A stretch of DNA of 19,572 bases, taken from contig JBCCZC010000057.1 in the NCBI GenBank assembly GCA_039188505.1, positions 1-19,572 on the forward strand, written 5' to 3'. The notes beneath the pieces are model-generated. The model did no database searches. It was not told where the DNA came from and saw only the letters and a list, made by a program, of their open reading frames with translations. Positions within the stretch are counted from its first letter, which is position 1, and the number at the start of each line of letters is the position of its first letter. Source of the DNA: JBCCZC01 sp039188505 (GTDB lineage Bacteria > Pseudomonadota > Gammaproteobacteria > Xanthomonadales > SZUA-38). A program made the translations under genes and the position numbers. Shown in pieces: positions 6,201-14,550 of this stretch.

Positions 6201-8129
6201 ATGACTGACCGGGGAAAGCTGCTGACTCGCCTGTTCGGGACGCCCGGAGGCTCCCAGCCGCCCGGGCGCATCGCGGAGACCCGGAATCTGCGCCTGATGC
6301 AGATCTTCTGGGCTTCGGAAGCGGCGCTGCTGCTCGGGGCCGCGCTCACCTTCGCAACAGGGGCACCGAGCGGGAGCGTCATTGCCCTTGGCGCCGCGGC
6401 GGCGTTGGCGCTTGTTCCCGTCGCGCTCCGGCGTGGACACGAAGAGCTCGCGGTGATCGTCCTGCTGACGGTTCAGGTCGCCGCCGTCACGGCCCTGGCG
6501 TGGAACGCCCAGGGGCTTCGGGACGAGGCCATGCTCGGCTATCCCGGCCTGCTCATCTTCGCGGCGATGATCGCGACCCGACGGTTCTTCGTGACCCTCG
6601 TCATCTGCGTGGGAATCTGCATCGCGACGATGGGCGTCGCCGAGGAGCTCGGCTGGAAGATCTTCGAGCCGTCGGATACGGGACTGCTGAGTGCCCTGAT
6701 CATCATCCTGATCATCGCCGTGATCTCCTTCGGCATCGGGCTCCTGTCGAGCGACGTGTCGCGTCTGCTCGCCAGTCTCACGGTGGAAAACGAACGCTAC
6801 CGGGAATCACAGCAGCTGCTCGAGCACATGGCCCACCACGACGTGCTCACGGGGCTACCGAATCGCGTTCTCGCGCGCCATCGCTTCGATCAGGCCTACG
6901 CGCAGTGCCGGCGATTCGGACACAGCCTCGGGGTCCTGTTCCTCGATCTCGACCACTTCAAGGACATCAACGACACGCGGGGGCACGAGGTCGGCGATCT
7001 CGTTCTCATCGAGGTGGGGCATCGGCTGCAGGAGCTGGTTCGCCAGGCCGACACGGTCTGCCGCGTCGGGGGCGATGAATTCCTGATCCTTCTCTCCGAT
7101 CTCGAGGGCAACGAGCGCGTTGCCCGCGTGGCCGACCGCGTGAAGGAAAGCCTGCGGGCGCCGGTCACCGTGTCCGAGGGGGAGTTCCGTGTCTCGGCAT
7201 CCATCGGGATCTCCATCGCGCCGCTCGACGGCGACGACTTCGATACGCTGCTCCGCAAGGCGGACATGGCCATGTACCAGGCCAAGGGGGAAGGCAGGGA
7301 CGGTTTCGCCTACTTCGACGAAGCTCTGGATACGGCGATCCGTGAACAGCTGCAGCTGCTCGCGGAGATGCGCGACGGACTCGGGCGCGATGAGTTCGAA
7401 CTCCACTATCAGCCGCGCGTGCGCATGCGAGACGGCACCGTGGTCGGGGCCGAGGCGCTGATCCGCTGGAACCATCCGGAGCGCGGCCTCGTCATGCCGA
7501 GCGCCTTCATCCCCTTGGCCGAGCGATCCGGCTTGATTCACGATCTCGGCGCGTGGACGCTCCGGCGAGCCTGCACCGACTGCGCTGACTGGCCGATGGC
7601 CAACGGCAGTCCGATCCCCGTGAGCGTGAACGTGTCGGTGCCCCAGTTCGCGCGGACCGATTTCGACGTCCAGGTCCAAGCTGCCCTGGCCGGTGCCGGG
7701 CTCAGCGGCGATCTGCTCGAGCTCGAGGTGACGGAATCCCTGCTCATCGACGACAACCAGGGCTTCGGCGAAAAGCTGCGCCAGCTTCGAGAGCTTGGCG
7801 TCGCCATCTCCATCGATGATTTCGGCACCGGCTATTCGAATCTCGGGGTGCTTCAGCACTACGACTTCGCGACGATCAAGATCGACCGCAGCTTCATCTC
7901 GGGCATCCTCGAGAACGAGGCCAGCCGCACGATCGTGCAGACCATTCTGAGCCTGGCCCGGGGATTGGGTCTGGATGCGGTGGCCGAGGGCGTCGAGAAC
8001 GATGCGGTCGCGGGGGCGCTCCGGGACGCCGGTTGCCGCTATGCCCAGGGCTATCTCTGGAGTCGGCCCATCAACGCCAGCGATTTCCGTTCGCTGCTTG
8101 GCAATGGCGGCCTGGGCGGGTCGGCATGA
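6201..8129 (+). CDS. Six-TM GGDEF-EAL protein (diguanylate cyclase/c-di-GMP phosphodiesterase)
   Basis: The product is 642 aa. Hydrophobic segments at about 33-53, 57-76, 82-102, 111-126, 128-146 and 161-183 form an N-terminal membrane sensor that I cannot assign to a named MASE family. A short coiled segment leads to the GGDEF domain (about 212-375), with DLDHFKDINDTRGH, an intact GGDEF (290-294) and the product-inhibition site RQAD (281-284) five residues before it. The EAL domain (about 390-640) has EALIRW (Glu418), VNVS, EVTES, IDDFGTGYSNL, IKIDRSF, AEGVE and QGY, so all metal- and base-contributing residues appear present. It could make or degrade the second messenger c-di-GMP; the net direction is not predictable from sequence. 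It is followed by the YHS gene (74-bp gap) and a second GGDEF gene. Confidence 0.93.
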   Translation: MTDRGKLLTRLFGTPGGSQPPGRIAETRNLRLMQIFWASEAALLLGAALTFATGAPSGSVIALGAAAALALVPVALRRGHEELAVIVLLTVQVAAVTALAWNAQGLRDEAMLGYPGLLIFAAMIATRRFFVTLVICVGICIATMGVAEELGWKIFEPSDTGLLSALIIILIIAVISFGIGLLSSDVSRLLASLTVENERYRESQQLLEHMAHHDVLTGLPNRVLARHRFDQAYAQCRRFGHSLGVLFLDLDHFKDINDTRGHEVGDLVLIEVGHRLQELVRQADTVCRVGGDEFLILLSDLEGNERVARVADRVKESLRAPVTVSEGEFRVSASIGISIAPLDGDDFDTLLRKADMAMYQAKGEGRDGFAYFDEALDTAIREQLQLLAEMRDGLGRDEFELHYQPRVRMRDGTVVGAEALIRWNHPERGLVMPSAFIPLAERSGLIHDLGAWTLRRACTDCADWPMANGSPIPVSVNVSVPQFARTDFDVQVQAALAGAGLSGDLLELEVTESLLIDDNQGFGEKLRQLRELGVAISIDDFGTGYSNLGVLQHYDFATIKIDRSFISGILENEASRTIVQTILSLARGLGLDAVAEGVENDAVAGALRDAGCRYAQGYLWSRPINASDFRSLLGNGGLGGSA

Positions 8130-8203
8130 GCCCAGGCCAGCCGATGGATTTTCCGGACGTGGCATACTGCGGTGAACTTGCAATCAAGTTCCGGAGAAAT
8201 GCC

Positions 8204-8644
8204 ATGCGCCTTGCCATCGTTTCTCTACTCCTCGTGCTTACGGCACCGACCGATCTGGCCGCTGAGGTCAACCTGAATCCGGAGGGCCTGGCCCTCCACG
8301 GCTACGACCCCGTCGCCTATCTGGATGACGGGACGGCGGTCATGGGCTCCTCGGACTTCACGGCCGAACACGACGGTGCCGTCTACCAGTTCGCGAGTAA
8401 GGACAATCGCGATCGCTTTCTCGCCAGCGGGAGCGGGTACGTGCCGCAGTACGGTGGTTTCTGCGCCTACGGGGTTCGTATGGGCCAGAAGTTCGATATC
8501 AATCCCGAGGCGTTTTCGGTGATCGACGGCAGGCTCTACGTCCTCCTGGACAACGCCACGCACAGCCTCTGGCTGCAAGATCCCGAGACCAACATCCGCA
8601 TCGCGGACGAGACCTGGCCGCAGCTCCAGGGCTTGAGCGACTAG
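8204..8644 (+). CDS. Secreted YHS-domain protein
   Basis: The ATG at 8204 is preceded by GGAGA at 6-base spacing. A longer frame from 8033 lacks a signal and overlaps the previous gene, so I reject it. The 146-aa product has a signal peptide (MRLAIVSLLLVLTAPTDLAA) and a YHS domain at about 28-95: ALHGYDPVAY, FTAEHDGAVYQFAS, NRDRF and PQYGGFCAYGV with the conserved Cys87. The C-terminal half (PEAFSVIDGRLYVLL, ADETWPQL) is typical of this periplasmic family. YHS domains resemble metal-binding TRASH-type folds, but most members have no proven function. It lies between two c-di-GMP genes, 14 bp before the second, so co-transcription with that gene is likely. A sensing role in signalling is inference. 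Confidence 0.85.
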   Translation: MRLAIVSLLLVLTAPTDLAAEVNLNPEGLALHGYDPVAYLDDGTAVMGSSDFTAEHDGAVYQFASKDNRDRFLASGSGYVPQYGGFCAYGVRMGQKFDINPEAFSVIDGRLYVLLDNATHSLWLQDPETNIRIADETWPQLQGLSD

Positions 8645-8658
8645 CCGATGTAGCGCCC

Positions 8659-10296
8659 ATGCGACACCGCCCATCCATCCACCGCGGATTCCTGTTCCTG
8701 CCGCTGCTGGTGGCCATGGTGGTGGCGTGGATCGCCTACTCGGAGTACTCGTCCTATCGCGGTGCCGTGGCGCAAGCGGAGGCGGACTCGAACAACCTGA
8801 TCGCCCACATGACGCTCGTCCTGTCGAGTCCGCTGCACGCCGAGAAGTTCGACCAGGTATCGGCGGTATTCACGAGCTCCCTGCGGGATTCGCGCTTGCG
8901 ACGCCTGAGCATTCACACGGCATCCGGAGACGTGCTGAACCAGTTCGAGCGGCCCAGCTGGACGCGGCGGCCGGACCTGTCCCTCGTGCAGCCCCTGCGC
9001 TACGTCGACGCCGACGGCATCCACTACCTTGGCTACATCGAAGCGGCGTTTTCCTTCGACGATCTCCGGGGCGAGTTTCGCGATGCCGTGACGCGCCAGT
9101 CCGGGTTCGTGGTGCTGTTCGCGATCATCGTGACTGCGCTCTGGGTCGCCTCCTATCGCCTGACCGTCCACCGTGGCCTGACGATGCTGCTTCAGGGCAT
9201 CCACGCGGCCCTTGCGGGAGAGGAGCGTCGGGTCGAGTGGCCGGGGACCGACCTCATCGCGCGCATCGCCGAGCAGTTCAATCAGCTGCTCGAGCGGCAG
9301 AGCCGGGCCCTGGTCGAGCTCAAGGGCGCCAAGCTGACCCTTGAGGAGCGGATCGCCGAGCGCACCCAGACGCTGGAAGAGAGCATCGAAAGAACGAACG
9401 AGGCGCAGGAGGATCTGTTCGCGGAGAAAGCCAAGCTCGAGGCCATCTTCTCGGCCATCTCCGAGTGCCTGCTGGTCGTCGGCAGCAATGGCGAAATTCA
9501 GTATCTCAACCCGTCGGCCTGTCGCACTCTGGGCGTTCGCCTCGACGACGTCATCGATCAGCAGTACTGCGACTACTACCTCACGCCGCAGGAATCGTCC
9601 TGCCTCGAGGAAACGCTGCTGACCGGCGTGCGCAACGCCAGCCGCAAGCCCATCCTGCTGCGCGTTCCCGGCAACGAGATCTTCGTGCAGGAGACCGCGT
9701 CGCCGATTCGCAGCAAGGAGGGGCGGCTGACTGCGGTCGCGATGTCCTTCTTCGACGTCACGGAGCAGTGGGCGAAGGAGAAGCGCCTCGAGTATCGCGC
9801 CACCTACGATGCGCTGACCGGGCTGCTCAACCGCCATGCCTTCAAGGAAGGCGCCACGGACAAGCTCCGGGAACTGCGCGAGGTCGCCACGACGCACGTG
9901 CTGATCCTCTTCGACCTGAACGATTTCAAGGGCATCAACGACACCCACGGCCACTACGCGGGGGACCAGTATCTCGCCCACTTCGCGCGCATGATCAGCA
10001 CCAACACCAAGTCGACGGACCTCGTCTCCCGGCTCGGGGGTGACGAGTTCGCGGTGGTGCTCTTCGACGCCGGCAGGGAGGAGGCCGACCGCTATCTGGA
10101 ACGCCAGTTCGAGCGCTTCACCGAGGAGCCGTTCGGCTGGGGCAACGTGATCGTGCCGATCGCCGCCGCCAGCGGCATGGCCGTCTTCGGCGCCGACGCC
10201 CTGACCCTCGACGACGCCTACCAGGAAGCGGACGCGGCGCTCTACGCCGCCAAGCCCTCGCACCTGCGCCCCGCCGACTCGCGCGACGCCGGCTAG
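8659..10296 (+). CDS. Membrane PAS-GGDEF diguanylate cyclase with periplasmic sensor region
   Basis: The product is 545 aa, begins 14 bp after the YHS gene and is probably in the same transcript. It has TM1 at about 11-28, a ~120-residue periplasmic region with LRRLSIHTASGDVL and a dCACHE-like or short sensor pattern, TM2 at about 151-170, a HAMP-like stretch to about 215, a coiled coil (EERIAERTQTLEESIERTNE, about 235-265), a PAS domain (about 267-375) and a GGDEF domain (about 380-535). LFDLNDFKGINDTHGH and RLGGDEFAVVL (GGDEF at 460-464) are intact, so it should make c-di-GMP. The position of the inhibition site reads KSTD instead of RxxD, so the usual product feedback is probably absent. 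There is no EAL domain. The periplasmic ligand is unknown. Confidence 0.92.
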   Translation: MRHRPSIHRGFLFLPLLVAMVVAWIAYSEYSSYRGAVAQAEADSNNLIAHMTLVLSSPLHAEKFDQVSAVFTSSLRDSRLRRLSIHTASGDVLNQFERPSWTRRPDLSLVQPLRYVDADGIHYLGYIEAAFSFDDLRGEFRDAVTRQSGFVVLFAIIVTALWVASYRLTVHRGLTMLLQGIHAALAGEERRVEWPGTDLIARIAEQFNQLLERQSRALVELKGAKLTLEERIAERTQTLEESIERTNEAQEDLFAEKAKLEAIFSAISECLLVVGSNGEIQYLNPSACRTLGVRLDDVIDQQYCDYYLTPQESSCLEETLLTGVRNASRKPILLRVPGNEIFVQETASPIRSKEGRLTAVAMSFFDVTEQWAKEKRLEYRATYDALTGLLNRHAFKEGATDKLRELREVATTHVLILFDLNDFKGINDTHGHYAGDQYLAHFARMISTNTKSTDLVSRLGGDEFAVVLFDAGREEADRYLERQFERFTEEPFGWGNVIVPIAAASGMAVFGADALTLDDAYQEADAALYAAKPSHLRPADSRDAG

Positions 10297-10305
10297 GGTC
10301 GCGCA

Positions 10306-10329
10306 CCGGGGCGATCGGGGCCGCCCCGG
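10306..10329. terminator. Strong hairpin between convergent genes, possible bidirectional terminator
   Basis: CCGGGGCG (10306-10313) and CGCCCCGG (10322-10329) are perfect 8-base, fully GC-rich arms around an 8-base loop. They lie in the 43-bp gap between the GGDEF stop (10296) and the stop of the convergent gene (10340). Position and stability fit a transcription end for both strands. Neither side carries a T-tract, so it may block processing exonucleases instead of terminating by itself. Confidence 0.45.
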
Positions 10330-10339
10330 CCGGGAGCGC

Positions 10340-11224
10340 TCAGCGCGCCCGTTCCAGAAAGACCGTGAACAGATCCAGCGGGTAACCGTCCGCATCGACG
10401 CGGCCGCCTTCGTCACCGAAGACGCCGTGCGTCAGGCGCATGCGGTCCTCCAGCAGTTCGAGGTAGAAGACCTGACGCTGCGATTCCCCCGACGCGACGT
10501 CGATCACGTCAAAGCGCGTGACCGGCACGTCTCGACCGTCGAGGTTCGCCACCGAGCGGCCGGCGGCCCGGAGCAGGAGCGAGACGTTGACCGATTCGAC
10601 CGGCCCGCTGCAGTCGGTCGAGGCGTGCTGGGTCATGCGGATCTCAAGCGTGTCGCCGGCGAAGGTCATCGTCTCCCGGCTCAGCGATCGGGACGTACCG
10701 ATGCGCACGCAGCCCTCGGCCCGCCAGAGGCCGTTCAGCGCGACGGCGCGCCCCCGCGCATCGACCACGTACTCGCTGGGACCTTCGCGCTCGCCGAGGT
10801 GACAGCGGGTGTCCGGTGCGAGGCGGGCGAGTTCGAGGATCCGCTCCTCGCCGTCGGCGTCGGCGTAGACCATGCGGGCGGAACGGCAGTCGTCGAAACG
10901 GACCGTGGCCTCACCGACGGGTCGGAGGGTGACCGGGGCCGGATCGAGGTAGAGGCCGTCGTCGGCCTCGACGAAGGTCAGGCTGGCGTCGCCGTCGTCG
11001 TAGGCGCCCTGGCCGACCCGCCACAGCCGCGACCCGTCGGCCGCCCAGGTGAACCAGTAGGCGACGAGCTGGCGATCCGTGGGGACGACCTCGAAGAGTA
11101 TGCCCTGGCCGCTGTGGCCGGGATCGATCCAGGCGCCGCCGACGCCGGGATCGATGGCGTTGCCAGCGCCCGGCAGCGACAGGAGGAGTAGCAGCAGGAA
11201 TCGAAAGGGTCGAAGCGGTTTCAT
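10340..11224 (-). CDS. Secreted protein with the sulfatase-linked module and a second beta-rich domain
   Basis: The ATG at 11224 has GGAG 8 bases upstream and opens a signal peptide (FRFLLLLLLSLPGAGNA), giving 294 aa; a start at 11368 would hide the signal. Residues 29-141 repeat the module found twice in the sulfatase at 968-3046: GAWIDPGHSGQG, LVAYWFTWAADGSRLW and a Cys pair (Cys113, Cys141) around LARL. Residues 160-294 are a second domain with alternating strand-like sequence (LNGLWRAEGCVRIG, RETMTFAGDTLEIRM), two more Cys (172, 205) and a FTVFLER end. It faintly suggests a lipocalin-like or other beta-barrel fold, which I cannot confirm. No catalytic motif is seen. It is divergent from the CadC-like regulator, which may control it. 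The role is unknown; carbohydrate or surface binding is a guess. Confidence 0.8.
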   Translation of the reverse strand: MKPLRPFRFLLLLLLSLPGAGNAIDPGVGGAWIDPGHSGQGILFEVVPTDRQLVAYWFTWAADGSRLWRVGQGAYDDGDASLTFVEADDGLYLDPAPVTLRPVGEATVRFDDCRSARMVYADADGEERILELARLAPDTRCHLGEREGPSEYVVDARGRAVALNGLWRAEGCVRIGTSRSLSRETMTFAGDTLEIRMTQHASTDCSGPVESVNVSLLLRAAGRSVANLDGRDVPVTRFDVIDVASGESQRQVFYLELLEDRMRLTHGVFGDEGGRVDADGYPLDLFTVFLERAR

Positions 11225-11307
11225 CGGTGAAGCTCCATCGGTTGTGATTGATTGCGGCTTCGAGCCTGCCCGTGGTGCCTCGGAAGGTCGTTGGTGGCAT
11301 CCTTGCG

Positions 11308-11326
11308 TTTCTTGGCATTTTCTTGG
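11308..11326 (+). promoter_or_regulatory. Direct repeat typical of an OmpR-family binding site, upstream of the CadC-like gene
   Basis: TTTCTTGG occurs at 11308-11315 and again at 11319-11326, an 11-bp pitch separated by CAT. OmpR/PhoB-type winged-helix proteins bind tandem half-sites spaced 10-11 bp, so this fits binding by the regulator encoded 28 bp downstream. It lies in the 129-bp gap shared with the divergent module-protein gene and could serve both directions. It was found by eye; the regulator's actual site is unknown. Confidence 0.4.
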
Positions 11327-11353
11327 GGCCAGAAGAATCAGGCACTTGGACCG

Positions 11354-13429
11354 ATGAGCGGGGTGCATGGAGAGGGGCCGTTCCAGCTGGGACGCTGGCG
11401 CGTCGAGCCCCGCGAGCTGCGTCTGGTGGGAGCCGAGGAGACTCGCACGCTCGAACCGCGCGTGATGGCCGTGCTGGTCGCGCTGGCCCGGACGCCTGGA
11501 CAGGTGGTGACGAAGGACGAGCTCGTCGCGGACGCCTGGGGCGGCGCCCCGGTCACGGACAACGCCATCACCTGGGCCGTCTCCCGCCTGCGCAAGGCGC
11601 TTTCACCGGAGACGCCCATCAGGACGGTAACGGGGCAGGGCTATCGCCTCGAGATCGAGCTCCGACCGATCGATGGCGCCGTCCGTGTGGCCCGGCGGCG
11701 CTGGCCGCTGGTGGTGAGCGTCGCGGCCGCCGTGGCCGTCGCGATCTTGCTGCTTGGGTCAGAGCGGGAGCCGGACCGTGATCCCGCCGCGGCGATTCCC
11801 ACCTTGAGCACGGAACGGCGCCTGACGACGCTGCCCGGCCGCGAAACGGAGCCGGCCCTGAGCGCCGATGGCCGCTGGCTGGCGTTCTCCCATCGGGCGA
11901 CGCCGGCCGACCGCTGGGAGTTGCGCATCGTCGCCACGACCGAGGAGCGGCTGTTGCCGGTCACGGGTGAACGCGGTGAACAGACCGGGGAACTCCGTGC
12001 CAGCGCCCGCAGCGCGGTACCGATCCGCATCGAACAGCCCGAATCGAGCAACCGCGCTGCGGCGTGGTCACCCAGTGGCCTGCAGCTTGCGTACTTCGCC
12101 TATGGGCCCGGTGCCTGTTCCCTGAGGCGGATGCAGCTCGACGAGGACTTCGATGTGATCGAGGACGCGGTCGTCACGGCCTGCGAGGCCGCGACTTCGG
12201 GCCGCGTCGCGTGGCTGAGCGAAAGCGTGTTGCTGGCCACACTGTCGACGGCGGGTCGTCATGCCCTTCATCGCATCGATCTGGCGGACGGCCGCATCGA
12301 AGCGATCAGCGACCCAGGCGAACAGCTGCCGGGCGACCGGATCTTCGGCCTGGCGCCGGCGCGGGATCGCGTGGCGCTCGTTCGCCACCGGACCAGCCGT
12401 GAGTCCGAGCTCTTCGTTGGTCCGCCCGACGGGTCCGCGTGGGAGCGGCTGGGCGCGACCCCCTACTGGTTTCACGCGGTCACCATCGATGCAGCGGATC
12501 GGCTGCGCTTCAACGCGACCGACCAGGAACTGGTGATCTATGATTCCGATCTGGGCGCGCCCAGAACCCTGCTGCGGTATCCCGAGCGCGTCTGGGGGCT
12601 GACTGCGGGGTTGAACGATGCGGTGGCGTTCGAGTCATTCCCGCGAACCCGCGCTCGCATCATTGCCCGGTACCCCGGCGGTGGGGAGCGTCCGATCGCC
12701 CGCTCGGCGGGTACCGAGCGATCCCCCGCCGTTGCGGACGACGGCACGCTGGCATGGGTGTCGAACCGCACGGGCTTCGAGCAGATCTGGCTTCGCGCAC
12801 CCGGCGGCGAAGACAGCCAGCTCTCGGACGCGCGGAGAGGGCAGCGATTCGGACAGCTTCGCTGGTCGCCGCACGGCACGCGCATCCTTGCGGTTGCCGA
12901 CGGGGCCATCGGCAGCCTGGGGCTCGAGGGACAGGCCTTCGCGATCCACTCGCTCCCGAATGATGTGGTGCGTGACCCGAGCTGGACGCCGGACGGTCTG
13001 GAAGTTCGCTTCAGCCTGCGGACTGGCGACACCTGGACCTGGATGACGGTCGCCATCGACCAGCTCCCCGAAACCCGTCGCGTCGTCCTCGACGACGCCA
13101 TCTCCGCACGGGCGCTCAGCGACGGTCGTATCGTTCATTTCCGGGGGAAGAGGGACGGACTCTGGGTGACTGAGGCGGACGGCACACGCCGTCGGATCGC
13201 AGATGCTGCTCTACCCGATCACTGGGCGCTCGATGGACCGACGGCGCTGCTGGTCAGCGAGCGCAGGCTGCAACGCGTCGACCTGACGGACGGATCGGTG
13301 ACCGAGGGTTTCCAGCTCGGCCCCCTGGACGGAACGGAATTGGCCTTCGACCCGTCGACCGGGAGCTGGCTGGTGACGCGCTACGACAACCCCGAGTCCG
13401 ACATCGTCATCGCGAGCCCCCGGCGCTGA
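11354..13429 (+). CDS. CadC-like transmembrane regulator: OmpR winged helix, one TM, TolB-like periplasmic propeller
   Basis: The ATG at 11354 gives 691 aa; an upstream start at 11252 would add an unrelated Cys-rich stretch. Residues 9-100 form a Trans_reg_C winged helix (EPRVMAVLVALARTPGQVV, TKDELVADAWGG, TDNAITWAVSRLRKAL, IRTVTGQGYRL). One TM segment lies at about 116-134 after RRRW. The rest is periplasmic, with propeller-like repeats such as PALSADGRWLAFSH, AAWSPSGLQLAYF, VADDGTLAWVSN, LRWSPHGTRILAV and PSWTPDGLEVRF. Like CadC and ToxR it lacks a receiver domain, so the signal must pass through the membrane. The ligand is unknown. Its neighbours, a secreted module protein and a GH17 enzyme, make control of secreted carbohydrate-related functions plausible but unproven. 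Confidence 0.9.
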   Translation: MSGVHGEGPFQLGRWRVEPRELRLVGAEETRTLEPRVMAVLVALARTPGQVVTKDELVADAWGGAPVTDNAITWAVSRLRKALSPETPIRTVTGQGYRLEIELRPIDGAVRVARRRWPLVVSVAAAVAVAILLLGSEREPDRDPAAAIPTLSTERRLTTLPGRETEPALSADGRWLAFSHRATPADRWELRIVATTEERLLPVTGERGEQTGELRASARSAVPIRIEQPESSNRAAAWSPSGLQLAYFAYGPGACSLRRMQLDEDFDVIEDAVVTACEAATSGRVAWLSESVLLATLSTAGRHALHRIDLADGRIEAISDPGEQLPGDRIFGLAPARDRVALVRHRTSRESELFVGPPDGSAWERLGATPYWFHAVTIDAADRLRFNATDQELVIYDSDLGAPRTLLRYPERVWGLTAGLNDAVAFESFPRTRARIIARYPGGGERPIARSAGTERSPAVADDGTLAWVSNRTGFEQIWLRAPGGEDSQLSDARRGQRFGQLRWSPHGTRILAVADGAIGSLGLEGQAFAIHSLPNDVVRDPSWTPDGLEVRFSLRTGDTWTWMTVAIDQLPETRRVVLDDAISARALSDGRIVHFRGKRDGLWVTEADGTRRRIADAALPDHWALDGPTALLVSERRLQRVDLTDGSVTEGFQLGPLDGTELAFDPSTGSWLVTRYDNPESDIVIASPRR

Positions 13430-13495
13430 GCGTCGCCTGGTGGCCGACCGGGCATCGCTTGGTTAATCTGCGTCCGTCCGGCAGAGGAACTCACG

Positions 13496-14521
13496 ATGTT
13501 CAAGCCGCTGGTTTTCGCCGTACTGATCATGAGCCTGCCGATGTCGATCGCCTTTGCTGACGCGAACGTGGGTGGCGCCTTCGCGCAGGACGAGGCCGAC
13601 CTCATCGCGGGCGAAGTCATGGCCGTCGCCTACTCAGGCTTCCGCGAGGGCCAGCATCCGGATCGCGGTGACGGCGCGAACTTCCCGAGCGACGAGGAGA
13701 TCTTCGAGGACCTCCGGATCCTGGTTGAGCATGAATTCGGCCTCATCCGACTCTACGACTCGGGACACAATTCCGCGGATACGCTCCGGCTGATCAAGGC
13801 GCACGCGATCCCGATCAAGGTGCTCCTGGGGATCTGGCTGGATGCCGAGATCAGCAATCATGAAGGGTGCCCCTGGCTCGACGAGCCCATCCCGGAAAGC
13901 AAGCTCCAGGCGAATCTCGTCAGGAATGCCGAGGAAATCCAGCGTGGTATCGGTCTTGCCAGGGAATACGCAGACATCGTCGTGGCCGTGAACGTTGGCA
14001 ACGAGGCGCTGGTCGAGTGGAACGATCACATGGTGCCGCTGGATCAGGTCATCGCCTACGTGCGCCAGGTAAAGGCTGCGATCTCCCAGGACGTCACCGT
14101 CGCGGACAACTACGAGTGGTGGGTCAAGGACGGCGCGCCGCTTGCGGCCGAGGTCGACTTCCTGGGCGTGCACAGCTACCCGGCGTGGGAGAATAAGACC
14201 ATCGACGAGTCGCTGGCCTACACGGTCCAGAACATCGAAGCCGTCCACCGTGCGCTACCGGACCGGCCGATCGCCATCCTCGAGGCCGGCTGGGCCACGA
14301 CGGCGGCGGAGTTCCCGGACCAGGCGAACGAGGCGAACCAGGAACGCTACTACCACGAGGTGAAGGGCTGGGCCGAGGAAACGAACACGACCGTGCTCTT
14401 CTTCGAAGCCTTCGACGAACCCTGGAAGGGTAACCCGAACAATCCGATCGGCGCGGAGAAGCACTGGGGACTCTTCTTCGTGGATCGCACGCCCAAGCGG
14501 GTATTCCGCCCGGGCGGCTGA
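13496..14521 (+). CDS. Secreted glycoside hydrolase family 17 enzyme (beta-1,3-glucan-active type)
   Basis: The product is 341 aa; AGAGGA about 7 bases before the ATG supports the start. The signal peptide is MFKPLVFAVLIMSLPMSIAFA. The barrel has the GH17 hallmarks AYSGFREGQHPD near strand 1, RLYDSG, VNVGNEAL with acid/base Glu170, DFLGVHSYPAW and ILEAGW with nucleophile Glu263, ending with FFEAFDEPWKG and EKHWGLF. Bacterial relatives act on beta-1,3-glucans such as laminarin, by hydrolysis or transglycosylation. It should be exported across the inner membrane; no anchoring domain or lipobox is visible. It begins 66 bp after the CadC-like regulator gene on the same strand. The next gene starts 29 bp downstream with a good ribosome binding site, so a longer transcript is possible. 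Confidence 0.88.
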   Translation: MFKPLVFAVLIMSLPMSIAFADANVGGAFAQDEADLIAGEVMAVAYSGFREGQHPDRGDGANFPSDEEIFEDLRILVEHEFGLIRLYDSGHNSADTLRLIKAHAIPIKVLLGIWLDAEISNHEGCPWLDEPIPESKLQANLVRNAEEIQRGIGLAREYADIVVAVNVGNEALVEWNDHMVPLDQVIAYVRQVKAAISQDVTVADNYEWWVKDGAPLAAEVDFLGVHSYPAWENKTIDESLAYTVQNIEAVHRALPDRPIAILEAGWATTAAEFPDQANEANQERYYHEVKGWAEETNTTVLFFEAFDEPWKGNPNNPIGAEKHWGLFFVDRTPKRVFRPGG

Positions 14522-14550
14522 GGCCGACAGGCCAAGGGAGAGCGAAGCAG

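Noticed and set aside
6855..8183. 442-residue minus-strand open frame
   Set aside because: It lies opposite the GGDEF-EAL gene, whose every motif is intact; the antisense product shows no recognisable domain.
8641..10416. 591-residue open frame on the minus strand
   Set aside because: It is antisense to the PAS-GGDEF gene, rich in Arg, Gly and Glu, and shows no domain. Such shadows are expected in GC-rich codon-biased genes.
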